Assembly (NCBI GenBank): GCA_041859875.1
Contig: JBFLFY010000046.1
Coordinates: forward strand, 1 to 7,168
Reading direction: 5' to 3'
From: Thermocaproicibacter sp041859875
GTDB lineage: Bacteria > Bacillota > Clostridia > Oscillospirales > Acutalibacteraceae
Length of the DNA stretch: 7,168 bases
A program made the translations under genes and the position numbers. The notes below the pieces were generated by a model, which worked only from the letters and a program-made list of their open reading frames with translations, did no database searches and was not told where the DNA came from. Shown in pieces: positions 1 to 5,276 of this stretch; position 1 is the stretch's first letter, and each line of letters starts with the position of its first letter.

Positions 1-324
1 CAGAACCCCAACACCCATGCTTTTCAGTTTACGTGTATATGTTAAAGTATCAACTGTGTTCCTTGCAAAGCGGCTGACTTCTTTTGTAAGGATTAAATCC
101 ATCTTGCCGTTTTCCGCGTCGGCTACCATAGCATTAAAGCCTGTACGTTTTTTGACGGAAGTGCCAGAAATTCCTTCATCATAATAAATCCGATATAATG
201 ACCAGTCGGCATGCTGTTTGATGTAGTCGGCAAAATACTTTCGCTGACTCGCAAGAGAACTCTTCTGGTCTTCTTGTTCTGTAGACACACGGCAATACGC
301 CGCAACACGCAAGTCCGGTTTCAT
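1..324 (-). CDS. Serine recombinase (resolvase/invertase N-terminal domain), C-terminus beyond window
   Basis: The first 108 codons of a site-specific serine recombinase are visible and the gene continues past the left edge. The N-terminus MKPDLRVAAYCRVSTEQEDQ carries the hallmark YCRVST motif, with the predicted nucleophilic serine at residue 14. Further on are YYDEGISGTS (about 58-67) and the conserved EVSRFARN segment (about 88-95), whose arginine belongs to the resolvase active site. By family knowledge such enzymes form a 5'-phosphoserine link to DNA and insert or excise elements. The ATG at 324 is supported by a strong GAGGAGGT ribosome binding site a few bases upstream. The large-recombinase type found in clostridial integrative elements is likely, since a small SHOCT-like gene precedes it by 80 nt, but the C-terminal domains that would prove this lie outside the window. 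No defect is seen in the visible part. Confidence 0.93.
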   Translation of the reverse strand, partial: MKPDLRVAAYCRVSTEQEDQKSSLASQRKYFADYIKQHADWSLYRIYYDEGISGTSVKKRTGFNAMVADAENGKMDLILTKEVSRFARNTVDTLTYTRKLKSMGVGVL

Positions 325-404
325 TTCTGCACCTCCTCTACATAAAGAAATACGCTATCCCTGCATTTGATTATAGTAGGAACAGCGTAAATACGCAACA
401 TAAA

Positions 405-563
405 TTATTCTTTCTGAAGTTTTAAGAGCAAACTAAGTTGCGCATCAGTAAGAAGATTTTTACGATGCAGATCTTTGTACAGCCCAATTTTCAGCGCTTT
501 GTGAAAAGCCTTTTCTTGAGAAGGAGAGAGTTTTATTATGTCCGATGTTTTTTTATTCGGCAT
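405..563 (-). CDS. Small SHOCT-like protein of integrative elements (52 aa)
   Basis: This 52-aa ORF starts MPNKKTSDIIKLSPSQEKAF and continues with a helix containing ALKIGLYKDLH and LLTDAQLSLLL. The pattern of a helical segment, then 'LYK-LH--NLLTDAQL', resembles the short C-terminal SHOCT-type helix-turn-helix motif of small proteins found next to recombinases in Firmicute integrative and conjugative elements. The assignment is from memory of the family, not a search. An AAGGTGGTG ribosome binding site precedes the ATG at 563. The protein is charged, has no signal peptide or membrane segment, and its role is unknown; a small regulatory or oligomerisation function is possible. It lies 80 nt upstream of the recombinase on the same strand, probably co-transcribed with it. 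Confidence 0.75.
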   Translation of the reverse strand: MPNKKTSDIIKLSPSQEKAFHKALKIGLYKDLHRKNLLTDAQLSLLLKLQKE

Positions 564-609
564 ACAAAACACCACCTTCTAATTGATATGCAGCATGGGA
601 CAGCGAATA

Positions 610-735
610 TTATAAATCCTGCATTTTTTGAGAGATTCGCTTGCCTTGCTGCACTACTTGGCAAATTATTACCTTGCTGCATTTTAAGGCCGGAATTGTA
701 ATCTCTGATTTTTCACAATATGTTTTTGTTGGCAT
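610..735 (-). CDS. Small hypothetical protein (41 aa) upstream of the SHOCT-like gene
   Basis: This short ORF begins MPTKTYCEKSEITIPALKCS and ends ISQKMQDL. It is preceded by a good ribosome binding site (AAGGAGAA, 7-8 nt before the ATG at 735), which is the main reason for calling it. The product is basic, contains three cysteines (residues 7, 19 and 25) and alternates short beta-like hydrophobic stretches (EITIPAL, KVIICQVV). I do not recognise the family. It lies 46 nt upstream of the 52-aa SHOCT-like gene in the same direction, and so may be the first gene of a small operon ending in the recombinase. It could also be the intact start of a longer gene cut short by mutation. No homology can be claimed. 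Confidence 0.45.
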   Translation of the reverse strand: MPTKTYCEKSEITIPALKCSKVIICQVVQQGKRISQKMQDL

Positions 736-767
736 ACGATGTTCTCCTTTTCAAAATAGTATCACAT

Positions 768-826
768 TTGAAACGCTGGGCTTCAAGGCTCAGCACCTCT
801 ATACTCTACCCGGCTCTGCGTTTCAA
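768..826. repeat. Nested inverted repeat upstream of the recombinase operon
   Basis: The arms TTGAAACGC (768-776) and GCGTTTCAA (818-826) are perfect 9-bp inverted repeats. Just inside the left arm is a second, imperfect palindrome (GCTGGGCTT at 775-783 facing AAGGCTCAGC at 785-794). The structure lies directly upstream of the 41-aa ORF and next to a larger palindrome at 845-902. It could be a leader RNA fold or a recombinase/accessory-protein binding site; the sequence does not decide. Confidence 0.5.
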
Positions 827-844
827 GTATCCCGGTAGTCAAAA

Positions 845-902
845 GCTGGTTATTCGGATGTTACCATCTTCGAAAAAGGTGGATAACGACCGAATAACCA
901 GC
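845..902. repeat. Long imperfect palindrome, ~24-bp hairpin
   Basis: A 13-bp perfect inverted repeat, GCTGGTTATTCGG (845-857) and CCGAATAACCAGC (890-902), encloses a further stem. After a 2x2 internal loop, GTTA (860-863) pairs with TAAC (884-887). Then, with one bulged A (883), CCATCTT (864-870) pairs with AAGGTGG (876-882). The loop is about five bases (871-875). On the minus strand the stem is followed by CTTTTGAC, a short T-run, so a terminator or attenuator ahead of the recombinase operon is possible. On the plus strand no T-run follows. It could equally be a DNA-level site of the mobile element. Confidence 0.7.
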
Positions 903-977
903 AATTAGGTGTATGTAAGCGAATTTTTCACGTTATTTACCCTAGAATTTGTTGTTCATTGAAACAATCCCTATAAA

Positions 978-1004
978 GATAAATTGTCAAGTCAAGTGCG
1001 CCAC
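978..1004 (+). repeat. Left terminal inverted repeat of the IS30-family element
   Basis: It begins GATAAATTGTCAAGTCAAGT and pairs, inverted, with 1391-1417; the two differ at about six positions. It includes the stop codon of the transposase remnant. The exact outer boundary is uncertain by a few bases. Confidence 0.72.
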
Positions 1005-1307
1005 TTCGTGAAGAAAGACTTGAATAGGGGACTTCCAGCCCAAACATTTTCGAGGTCTAGAGTTGATAAGAAACAGATTGTGTGTTAAATCTTCTTGGCG
1101 TACCGAAGCAAGGTCTGTTTTCTTTGCATAGGACTCTCGTAGCAGGCCATTAGAATTCTCGTTTAATTGTGCTGCGATGAACCTTTCGGTGTCTATACAG
1201 GAACGATGCCGATTAAGCTTTTGGGCAATTTTTCGGTGCGAATAGCCCAGTGACAATAATTCTTGTATACGGCCTCGCTCGAATGTGGTAAGATGGTGGT
1301 AGCTCAT
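987..1307 (-). pseudogene. IS30-family transposase with large in-frame internal deletion (106 aa left)
   Basis: The remnant starts MSYHHLTTFERGRIQELLSL and continues SHRKIAQKLNRHRS, the N-terminal helix-turn-helix of IS30 transposases. At about residues 38-48 it jumps directly to the end of the DDE domain: NENSNGLLRE, with the glutamate of the catalytic triad, then LINSRPRKCLGWKSP near the C-terminus. The two catalytic aspartates and about 200 residues between are missing, compared with a usual length near 320. The join keeps the reading frame, so a short DNA-binding protein could still be made. The start at 1307 is chosen because GGAGG lies 7 nt upstream; an in-frame ATG at 1364 gives 19 more residues but lacks this support and the family homology. 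Transposition activity by itself is excluded. Confidence 0.85.
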
Positions 1308-1390
1308 AATGTTGCCTCCGTTTGAATGTCGTTTCGAAAACTTCATTCTACACGAAGTTTTCATTATGGGCTACTTTTTACTCTCTTAGG

Positions 1391-1417
1391 GTGTCACACT
1401 TCATTTTACAATCTATC
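1391..1417 (-). repeat. Right terminal inverted repeat of the IS30-family element
   Basis: Read on the minus strand it begins GATAGATTGTAAAATGAAGT, matching the left end at about 21 of 27 positions. It lies about 84 bp upstream of the transposase start, leaving room for the element's own promoter. Confidence 0.72.
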
Positions 1418-1517
1418 GCGGAACACAATCATACTTACGACACTATAAGCTATAACATAAACCGTTTTTCCATTTCCCTCTTTATTCTTCTGGATTGGCA
1501 ACAACTGAAAAATTCAG

Positions 1518-2816
1518 TTATAAGCTTCCCGTAATGGAGTTGATGAATTTTGGAACAGCGGTTGCAAGAGCAGAAATAGTAAGAATCAAGCAAAATCCAT
1601 AACTGATTGTCATACAGATTTGCAGCACACGAGGTGTCTTCATTCCAGCATTAATGTCTTTGCGCCAAAGGAGCATACACATAAACAGGCCGGAAACCGG
1701 TGTGGCAACTGCAGTCGCCACATTGGAAAGATAGATTAACTGAACAGGTGAACCATTGTAACTAAAGGCTATAACCGCACAAATAAGCAGAACAGCCATG
1801 GAACCCCATCGAATACTTTTATCTTCCAGATTTGTCGGCTTATTAAATCCAGCGTTCAACAGAACAACTGTACGCTGCGTATTTCCAAGCAGCGAAGAAA
1901 ATGCAGCACCAAGCAATGCAATGCCCATGACATACCGTGCTGCGTTTCCCAACACAGGAGTCAGCATGTCGGCCAACTGCTGAGGACTGTTCAGCACTTT
2001 ATGCGTCGGGTGCAATACAATGGCTCCTACTAAGACCATGGCTCCGCTAATTAAGACAACTTCAACAATATGTGCAATCGTGTCGGTTGTTATGACACCG
2101 TTAGTCAGGTCTTCTTTCTTCCATTTTTTTTCTTTGCCCAGGTAGGTTCCATAGATTCCGGTCGTGACAGATGCGTTTGTGCTAATAAAAGCCAGCGCCA
2201 ACGCCAGACTGCCTGATGGGAAATACCAGTGTGTCAGGCCTTTTACCGCCTCGCCGCCCGAAAAGTTACCAGCACCGATTAGGGTTGCGTAAAACGATAC
2301 GATCAAGCCGAGAATACAAAGTAAGATTGCTTTTTCCACTTTGGAATATACATTCTTCGCAAAGTAGCAGTAAATCATAACAGCAATCATAATAACGGAA
2401 CCAAGTTTCCAGTTTATTCCGAACAGAAGGGTCATGCCGGCACCCGTACCGGAGATGTTTCCCATGGTAAAGAACATACATGAAAGGAAACTGGCAATTC
2501 CAACAAAGCCCGCCGCAAACTTTCCATAGTAATGGCGGATAGCATGAATTGCCGGAAGCCCCGTCTGAAGTGAAACCCGGTATGTAGTCAACAGAAATGA
2601 AGTGCCCATAAATGCAATGGGGATTAGAAGCCAAAGTAGCGCATACCCATACTTGGAGCCCAGCATAGAAGCAGTAGTAATTGCACCTGGGCCAATGACA
2701 ATACCAGTCAAAACAATGCTTGGACCAACCCTTTTCAAAAGCTCTTTCGCTGGGAGACGTTTGGAAGGAACCTCAGTTTTCCCTTCTTGCGGAAGGTTTT
2801 GTGTATGCTCATTCAA
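1518..2816 (-). CDS. NRAMP-fold transporter lacking the canonical metal-binding motifs
   Basis: This 432-aa integral membrane protein has about eleven hydrophobic segments and the overall pattern of the NRAMP (SLC11) family. The first helix pair reads VIGPGAITTASMLGSKYGYA (from residue 40) followed by LLWLLIPIAF. In true NRAMP Mn/Fe carriers this place holds DPGN; here it is GPGA (42-45), so both the metal-binding Asp and Asn are absent. The sixth helix, normally with an M-P-H motif, reads FISTNASVTTGIYGTY (about 210-225) with neither Met nor His. NRAMP metal transport is therefore unlikely. A different solute is plausible: B. subtilis YcsG, an NRAMP-like protein, lies in the 5-oxoprolinase cluster. 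The start is TTG at 2816, set by GGGAGG 9 nt upstream. It overlaps a 36-aa ORF by 8 nt and lies downstream of a lyase and LacI regulator, which suggests uptake of the lyase substrate. No clear terminator follows. Confidence 0.88.
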   Translation of the reverse strand: MNEHTQNLPQEGKTEVPSKRLPAKELLKRVGPSIVLTGIVIGPGAITTASMLGSKYGYALLWLLIPIAFMGTSFLLTTYRVSLQTGLPAIHAIRHYYGKFAAGFVGIASFLSCMFFTMGNISGTGAGMTLLFGINWKLGSVIMIAVMIYCYFAKNVYSKVEKAILLCILGLIVSFYATLIGAGNFSGGEAVKGLTHWYFPSGSLALALAFISTNASVTTGIYGTYLGKEKKWKKEDLTNGVITTDTIAHIVEVVLISGAMVLVGAIVLHPTHKVLNSPQQLADMLTPVLGNAARYVMGIALLGAAFSSLLGNTQRTVVLLNAGFNKPTNLEDKSIRWGSMAVLLICAVIAFSYNGSPVQLIYLSNVATAVATPVSGLFMCMLLWRKDINAGMKTPRVLQICMTISYGFCLILTISALATAVPKFINSITGSL

Positions 2817-2919
2817 GACCGTATCCCTCCCTTTCCAACCTGCTTAGAAACTTTTCAACAAAAAATGCCTGCACGGAGGTCGCGGAATAATCTGCTTTCA
2901 GTAAAACTCCTTCACCCAT
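2809..2919 (-). CDS. Small ORF (36 aa) overlapping the transporter start
   Basis: ATG at 2919 opens a 36-codon frame, MGEGVLLKADYSATSVQAFF then VEKFLSRLEREGYGLE, preceded by GGAG with 9-nt spacing. Its TGA (2809-2811) lies 8 nt inside the transporter frame, whose TTG start is at 2816, so ribosomes finishing this ORF would be placed at the transporter's ribosome binding site. This is the arrangement of translational coupling. The product is soluble, with a probable amphipathic helix from about residue 13 to 31, and no membrane segment or signal peptide. I do not recognise the family. It may be a real small partner of the transporter or only a coupling leader peptide. The protein-like composition and good ribosome binding site argue against chance, but this is inference. 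Confidence 0.5.
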   Translation of the reverse strand: MGEGVLLKADYSATSVQAFFVEKFLSRLEREGYGLE

Positions 2920-2943
2920 AACATATTTCTCCAATCATTTTAT

Positions 2944-2968
2944 GAAACGAACCCCGAGGGTTCGTTTC
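2944..2968 (-). other. Perfect 11-bp hairpin in the lyase-transporter gap
   Basis: GAAACGAACCC (2944-2954) and GGGTTCGTTTC (2958-2968) form a perfect 11-bp stem with a 3-base loop. On the transcribed minus strand it is followed by ATAAAATG rather than a T-run, so it is not a standard terminator. It ends about 11 nt before the ribosome binding site of the 36-aa ORF, where it could affect mRNA stability or translation of the small ORF and transporter. Confidence 0.65.
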
Positions 2969-2985
2969 GTACAGGAGGGACTATC

Positions 2986-3030
2986 GCTGCCAGCGCCCGG
3001 TACAGACTCTGTCAGACCGGGCTAAGCAGC
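2986..3030 (-). other. GC-rich stem-loop just after the lyase gene
   Basis: GCCCGGT (2995-3001) pairs with ACCGGGC (3016-3022). Outside it GCTGC (2986-2990) pairs with GCAGC (3026-3030), and inside it ACAG (3002-3005) can pair with CTGT (3009-3012). The structure begins 13 nt after the lyase stop codon. No T-run follows on the minus strand. It may protect the upstream mRNA from 3' decay, or act with the second hairpin to set the ratio of lyase to transporter. Confidence 0.6.
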
Positions 3031-3043
3031 AGTCTTGTTTTCG

Positions 3044-3988
3044 TCAGACGAGATTAACTTTCTCCACGCCGGAATCTTTCAGGGCCTGGGTTACTTTATC
3101 CTTTTCTTCCTGACTCAGCGGAATCAGCGGCGGGCGCATCAGTGGCAGAGAAAAGACTTTGCGCTGGACGAGGAATTCCTTCATGCGGGCGTGAGCTTCA
3201 CCACTAGGCTGACCAATGCCATAAATAGCACTGGATGCCGGGAATAGCTTTTCGTTGACTTTCTTAGCCGCAACCAGGTCATCCGTCTTCATTGCCTGAT
3301 ACAACGCAGTAACCAACTCAGGCACACAGCCAGAAAATCCAACCAAGCAGCCGTCTATACTCTGAATCATCGTAGAAAGAAGGTTCTCATCATGGCAAGT
3401 AATAAGGCTGATCTCCGGAGCCTCTTTCTGCAAAATGCGAACATCTCTCTCGTACAGAGGCATATCACGGGTGCCCATCTTTACGGCAACTACATTCGGA
3501 ATTTTGACCATTTTCAGCAGCAGGTCGATTGGATAAAACGCTTTAGTGTTCGACGGATACAAATGAAGGATAATCTTGATGTCGATTGCCGCAGCAACGT
3601 CCTGAACAAATTTTAAAGCTGCTTCCGGCTTTACGCCAAACCTTAGCCAAATGTGCGGCGGCATCAGAAGAATGGCATCTGCTCCCGCTTCTTGTGCTGC
3701 TTTCGCATGCTGAATGGCCTCAAATGTTCCCTCAGCGGAAACACCGGAAATAACCAGTGCCCTGCCTTTTACCTGATCCACGGCAATTTTGGTGATTTGG
3801 GCTCTCTCTTCTGGAAGAAATCCGGTGATTTCACCCGTATGTCCGTTTGTGACGAGTCCTTTAATTCCGGCATCCGTATAAGTAAGAAGCCAATCAATAT
3901 AATTACGGAATTCTTTTTCATTGATCGAATAATCCGAATTCAACGGAACCATGATTGCCGGGAAAACGCCACCCCATTTTTTCTCAAT
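3044..3988 (-). CDS. DapA/NanA-superfamily aldolase or lyase, subfamily unassigned
   Basis: This class I (Schiff-base) pyruvate-type lyase has a (beta/alpha)8 barrel of about 314 aa. Numbered from the ATT start, GHTGE (49-53) takes the place of the family GxTGE carboxylate-binding loop, Tyr144 in HLYPSN is the expected proton-relay tyrosine, and Lys170 in VVAVKMG is the Schiff-base lysine. The arginine after the tyrosine that binds aspartate-semialdehyde in dihydrodipicolinate synthase (YNxPxRT) is absent (YPSNTK), so a lysine-biosynthesis role is unlikely; cleavage of a 2-keto acid or sugar acid fits better. The first ATG (3952) would remove the first barrel strand, GGVFPAIMVPL. The only suitable upstream start is ATT at 3988, placed 9 nt after GGAGG; no ATG, GTG or TTG exists in frame there. 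The gene sits under a LacI-type operator-promoter and ahead of the transporter, implying catabolic use. Confidence 0.88.
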   Translation of the reverse strand: MEKKWGGVFPAIMVPLNSDYSINEKEFRNYIDWLLTYTDAGIKGLVTNGHTGEITGFLPEERAQITKIAVDQVKGRALVISGVSAEGTFEAIQHAKAAQEAGADAILLMPPHIWLRFGVKPEAALKFVQDVAAAIDIKIILHLYPSNTKAFYPIDLLLKMVKIPNVVAVKMGTRDMPLYERDVRILQKEAPEISLITCHDENLLSTMIQSIDGCLVGFSGCVPELVTALYQAMKTDDLVAAKKVNEKLFPASSAIYGIGQPSGEAHARMKEFLVQRKVFSLPLMRPPLIPLSQEEKDKVTQALKDSGVEKVNLV

Positions 3989-4028
3989 AACAGAATACCT
4001 CCAGTCGTTAATAAAACGATTAAAATTT

Positions 4029-4042
4029 AGAAAACGTTTGCT
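4029..4042. promoter_or_regulatory. LacI-type operator O1, downstream of the lyase transcription start
   Basis: AGAAAACGTTTGCT is a 14-bp near-palindrome with the central CG typical of LacI-family sites. An overlapping perfect repeat, TAGAAAAC (4028-4035) and GTTTTCTA (4043-4050), adds a third half-site. It lies just after the predicted start of transcription near 4050, where a bound repressor would block RNA polymerase. A CcpA (cre) site is an alternative reading because the consensus sequences are related. Confidence 0.7.
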
Positions 4043-4056
4043 GTTTTCTAAGTCTT

Positions 4057-4085
4057 ATTATAGAAAACCTTTTCTGTGCTGTCAA
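4057..4085 (-). promoter_or_regulatory. Consensus sigma-A promoter of the lyase operon
   Basis: On the minus strand TTGACA (4080-4085) is followed after exactly 17 bp by TATAAT (4057-4062), both perfect consensus hexamers. Transcription should start near 4050, giving a leader of about 60 nt before the lyase start at 3988. Such a strong promoter would need tight repression, matching the operators at 4029-4042 and 4062-4075. Confidence 0.88.
4062..4075. promoter_or_regulatory. LacI-type operator O2, inside the lyase promoter
   Basis: AGAAAACCTTTTCT is palindromic except for the two central bases and shares the AGAAAAC half-site with O1. It fills the spacer of the promoter and touches the -10 box, so binding would exclude RNA polymerase. 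Its centre is 33 bp from that of O1, about three helical turns, so both sites face the same side of the DNA. Confidence 0.75.
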
Positions 4086-4131
4086 TATCATTTATTTAGA
4101 TTTTTGTTTATAATTATTGTTTAAAATATAC

Positions 4132-4166
4132 AAATGGGACTTCTCCTATTAAGAGAAATCCCATTT
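4132..4166 (-). terminator. Hairpin terminator after the LacI-family gene
   Basis: AAATGGGACTTCTC (4132-4145) and GAGAAATCCCATTT (4153-4166) form a 14-bp stem with one mismatch (a wobble pair in RNA) and a 7-base loop. It starts 24 nt after the regulator's stop codon. The following minus-strand bases are AT-rich (GTATATTTTAAAC) but not a clean T-run. It should separate regulator transcription from the lyase promoter. Confidence 0.75.
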
Positions 4167-4190
4167 TGTAAATTTTACTTTACCAAATAA

Positions 4191-5204
4191 TTATAAGTTT
4201 CGAACTGACTGGCGCTCAATTATTGTGGCGTCCATAGTGATTTTTATATTGTCCTCGCCATTCACAATATAATCTACAGCCATTTTTCCCATTTCATAAT
4301 GAGGAATTCGCAAAGTAGTAAGTGGGGGATGCATATATTTTGCTTCTGAAATATCTCCAATACTTATGATGGAAATATCTTTCGGCGTTTTCAGCCCCAT
4401 TTTTCGAATAGCACTCATTGCGCCTACGGCAATATTGTCATTCGCGCAGCAGATAGCCGTACAATCACTCACCTGCTGAAGCAGCCGCAAACAAGCTTCG
4501 TATCCACCCGTCTGCGAAAAGTCGCTTGATGCCGTGTACTCTGTGCCACAGTCGAAGCTGGCATCTTGCATCGCATTCTGATACCCGCTATAGCGTTCGA
4601 TGGATGTAAAAACTTTTTGTGGACCGCCAATAAAACCAATTTTTTTATGCCCATGGTCAATCAGATACTGCGTAACAATTCGGCCGGCTTCAAAATCATT
4701 TATCATAACATAAGGCATCGCAACGCCCTGCGGAGCCAGCGTGACAATACGTAAACCGTATTTTCGGTGTCTGTCCAACTGCTGAAGAAGTTTTTGTCTG
4801 TAATCCACTTGATCAAGGCCACCACCCGTTAGAATAATACCCTTAACCCGATGTTGCCACAAAAGATCGTGATACTTTAGTTCGTCATGAGGGTTGCGTC
4901 CCGTGTTGCAGACAAAAGACAGGCAGCCAAGTTTGCTGGCTTCATTGGTAACTCCTTTTGCAATCTCACCAAAATAAGAGTCCGAAATATCTCTTACAAT
5001 TAACCCAATAATATCGCTGGCATTTTTACGAACCCCTTGGGCAGCTTTATTGGGAGTGTACTGCAGCTCTTCAATCACTTTTAGAACCCGCTCGCGCGTT
5101 TTCGCAGCGACTGGGTAGGAAACATTATTAATGATTCGAGAGACCGTCGTTACGGAAACTTTGGCCTGTCTTGCCACATCTACAATTGTAATACCGTGTT
5201 CCAT
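4191..5204 (-). CDS. LacI-family transcriptional regulator
   Basis: The 337-aa product has the usual length and layout of a LacI/GalR regulator. The helix-turn-helix is at residues 6-25 (VDVARQAKVSVTTVSRIINN), followed by the TRERVLKVIEEL helix, the YTPNKAAQGVR hinge-helix region (49-59), and a periplasmic-binding-protein-like effector domain opening DIIGLIVRDISDSYFGEIAKG-type (64 onward). IGFIGGP and CANDNIAVGAM in the effector domain are family landmarks. It should act as a dimer or tetramer repressor released by a sugar or related small molecule. ATG at 5204 is supported by AGGAG 7 nt upstream. It has its own promoter and terminator and directly precedes the lyase promoter with two matching palindromes, so local control of the lyase-transporter unit is inferred. 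No obvious AGAAAAC-type site lies in its own promoter. Confidence 0.95.
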   Translation of the reverse strand: MEHGITIVDVARQAKVSVTTVSRIINNVSYPVAAKTRERVLKVIEELQYTPNKAAQGVRKNASDIIGLIVRDISDSYFGEIAKGVTNEASKLGCLSFVCNTGRNPHDELKYHDLLWQHRVKGIILTGGGLDQVDYRQKLLQQLDRHRKYGLRIVTLAPQGVAMPYVMINDFEAGRIVTQYLIDHGHKKIGFIGGPQKVFTSIERYSGYQNAMQDASFDCGTEYTASSDFSQTGGYEACLRLLQQVSDCTAICCANDNIAVGAMSAIRKMGLKTPKDISIISIGDISEAKYMHPPLTTLRIPHYEMGKMAVDYIVNGEDNIKITMDATIIERQSVRNL

Positions 5205-5247
5205 AGTGATTCTCCTGAATTAACATTTTTATTTATTTAACCTTTTT

Positions 5248-5276
5248 ATTATATTATGGATGGTACAACTTTACAA
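5248..5276 (-). promoter_or_regulatory. Promoter of the LacI-family gene
   Basis: On the minus strand TTGTAA (5271-5276) is followed after 17 bp by a perfect TATAAT (5248-5253). The predicted start is about 35-40 nt ahead of the ATG at 5204. Between this and the IS66 end, 5277-5461 holds no supported gene or site. Confidence 0.75.

Larger units (their letters stand above)
978..1417 (-). mobile_element. IS30-family element, internally deleted (440 bp)
   Basis: Two imperfect terminal inverted repeats of about 27 bp (978-1004 and 1391-1417, about 21 of 27 positions matching) enclose a shortened transposase gene on the minus strand. Complete IS30-family elements are roughly 1.0-1.2 kb, so well over half of the element is missing while both ends remain. 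The transposase stop codon (987-989) lies inside the terminal repeat, a compact arrangement common in insertion sequences. I could not identify a convincing target-site duplication in the flanks. With intact ends it could in principle still be moved by a full-length relative elsewhere in the genome, like a MITE. Confidence 0.8.

Noticed and set aside
756..786. Promoter-like TACTAT with TGA extension and TTGAAG upstream, before the 41-aa ORF
   Set aside because: The spacing is 19 bp and the start of transcription would fall within the ribosome binding site, so I did not call it.
1503..1519. AACTGAA/TTCAGTT hairpin at the transporter stop codon as a terminator
   Set aside because: The stem is only 7 bp and AT-rich, and no T-run follows on the minus strand.
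2845..2858. AGAAACTTTTCA, resembling the LacI-type operator, near the transporter
   Set aside because: It lacks the central symmetry of O1 and O2, lies inside the small ORF and has no promoter beside it.
2920..3043. A known metal riboswitch (such as yybP-ykoY) ahead of the NRAMP-like gene
   Set aside because: I could not find the conserved loop sequences, and the transporter lacks metal ligands, so only unnamed hairpins are reported.
3044..3952. Lyase starting at the first ATG (302 aa)
   Set aside because: It lacks the first barrel strand GGVFPAIMVPL and has no well-placed ribosome binding site, while the upstream frame has both a strand and GGAGG.
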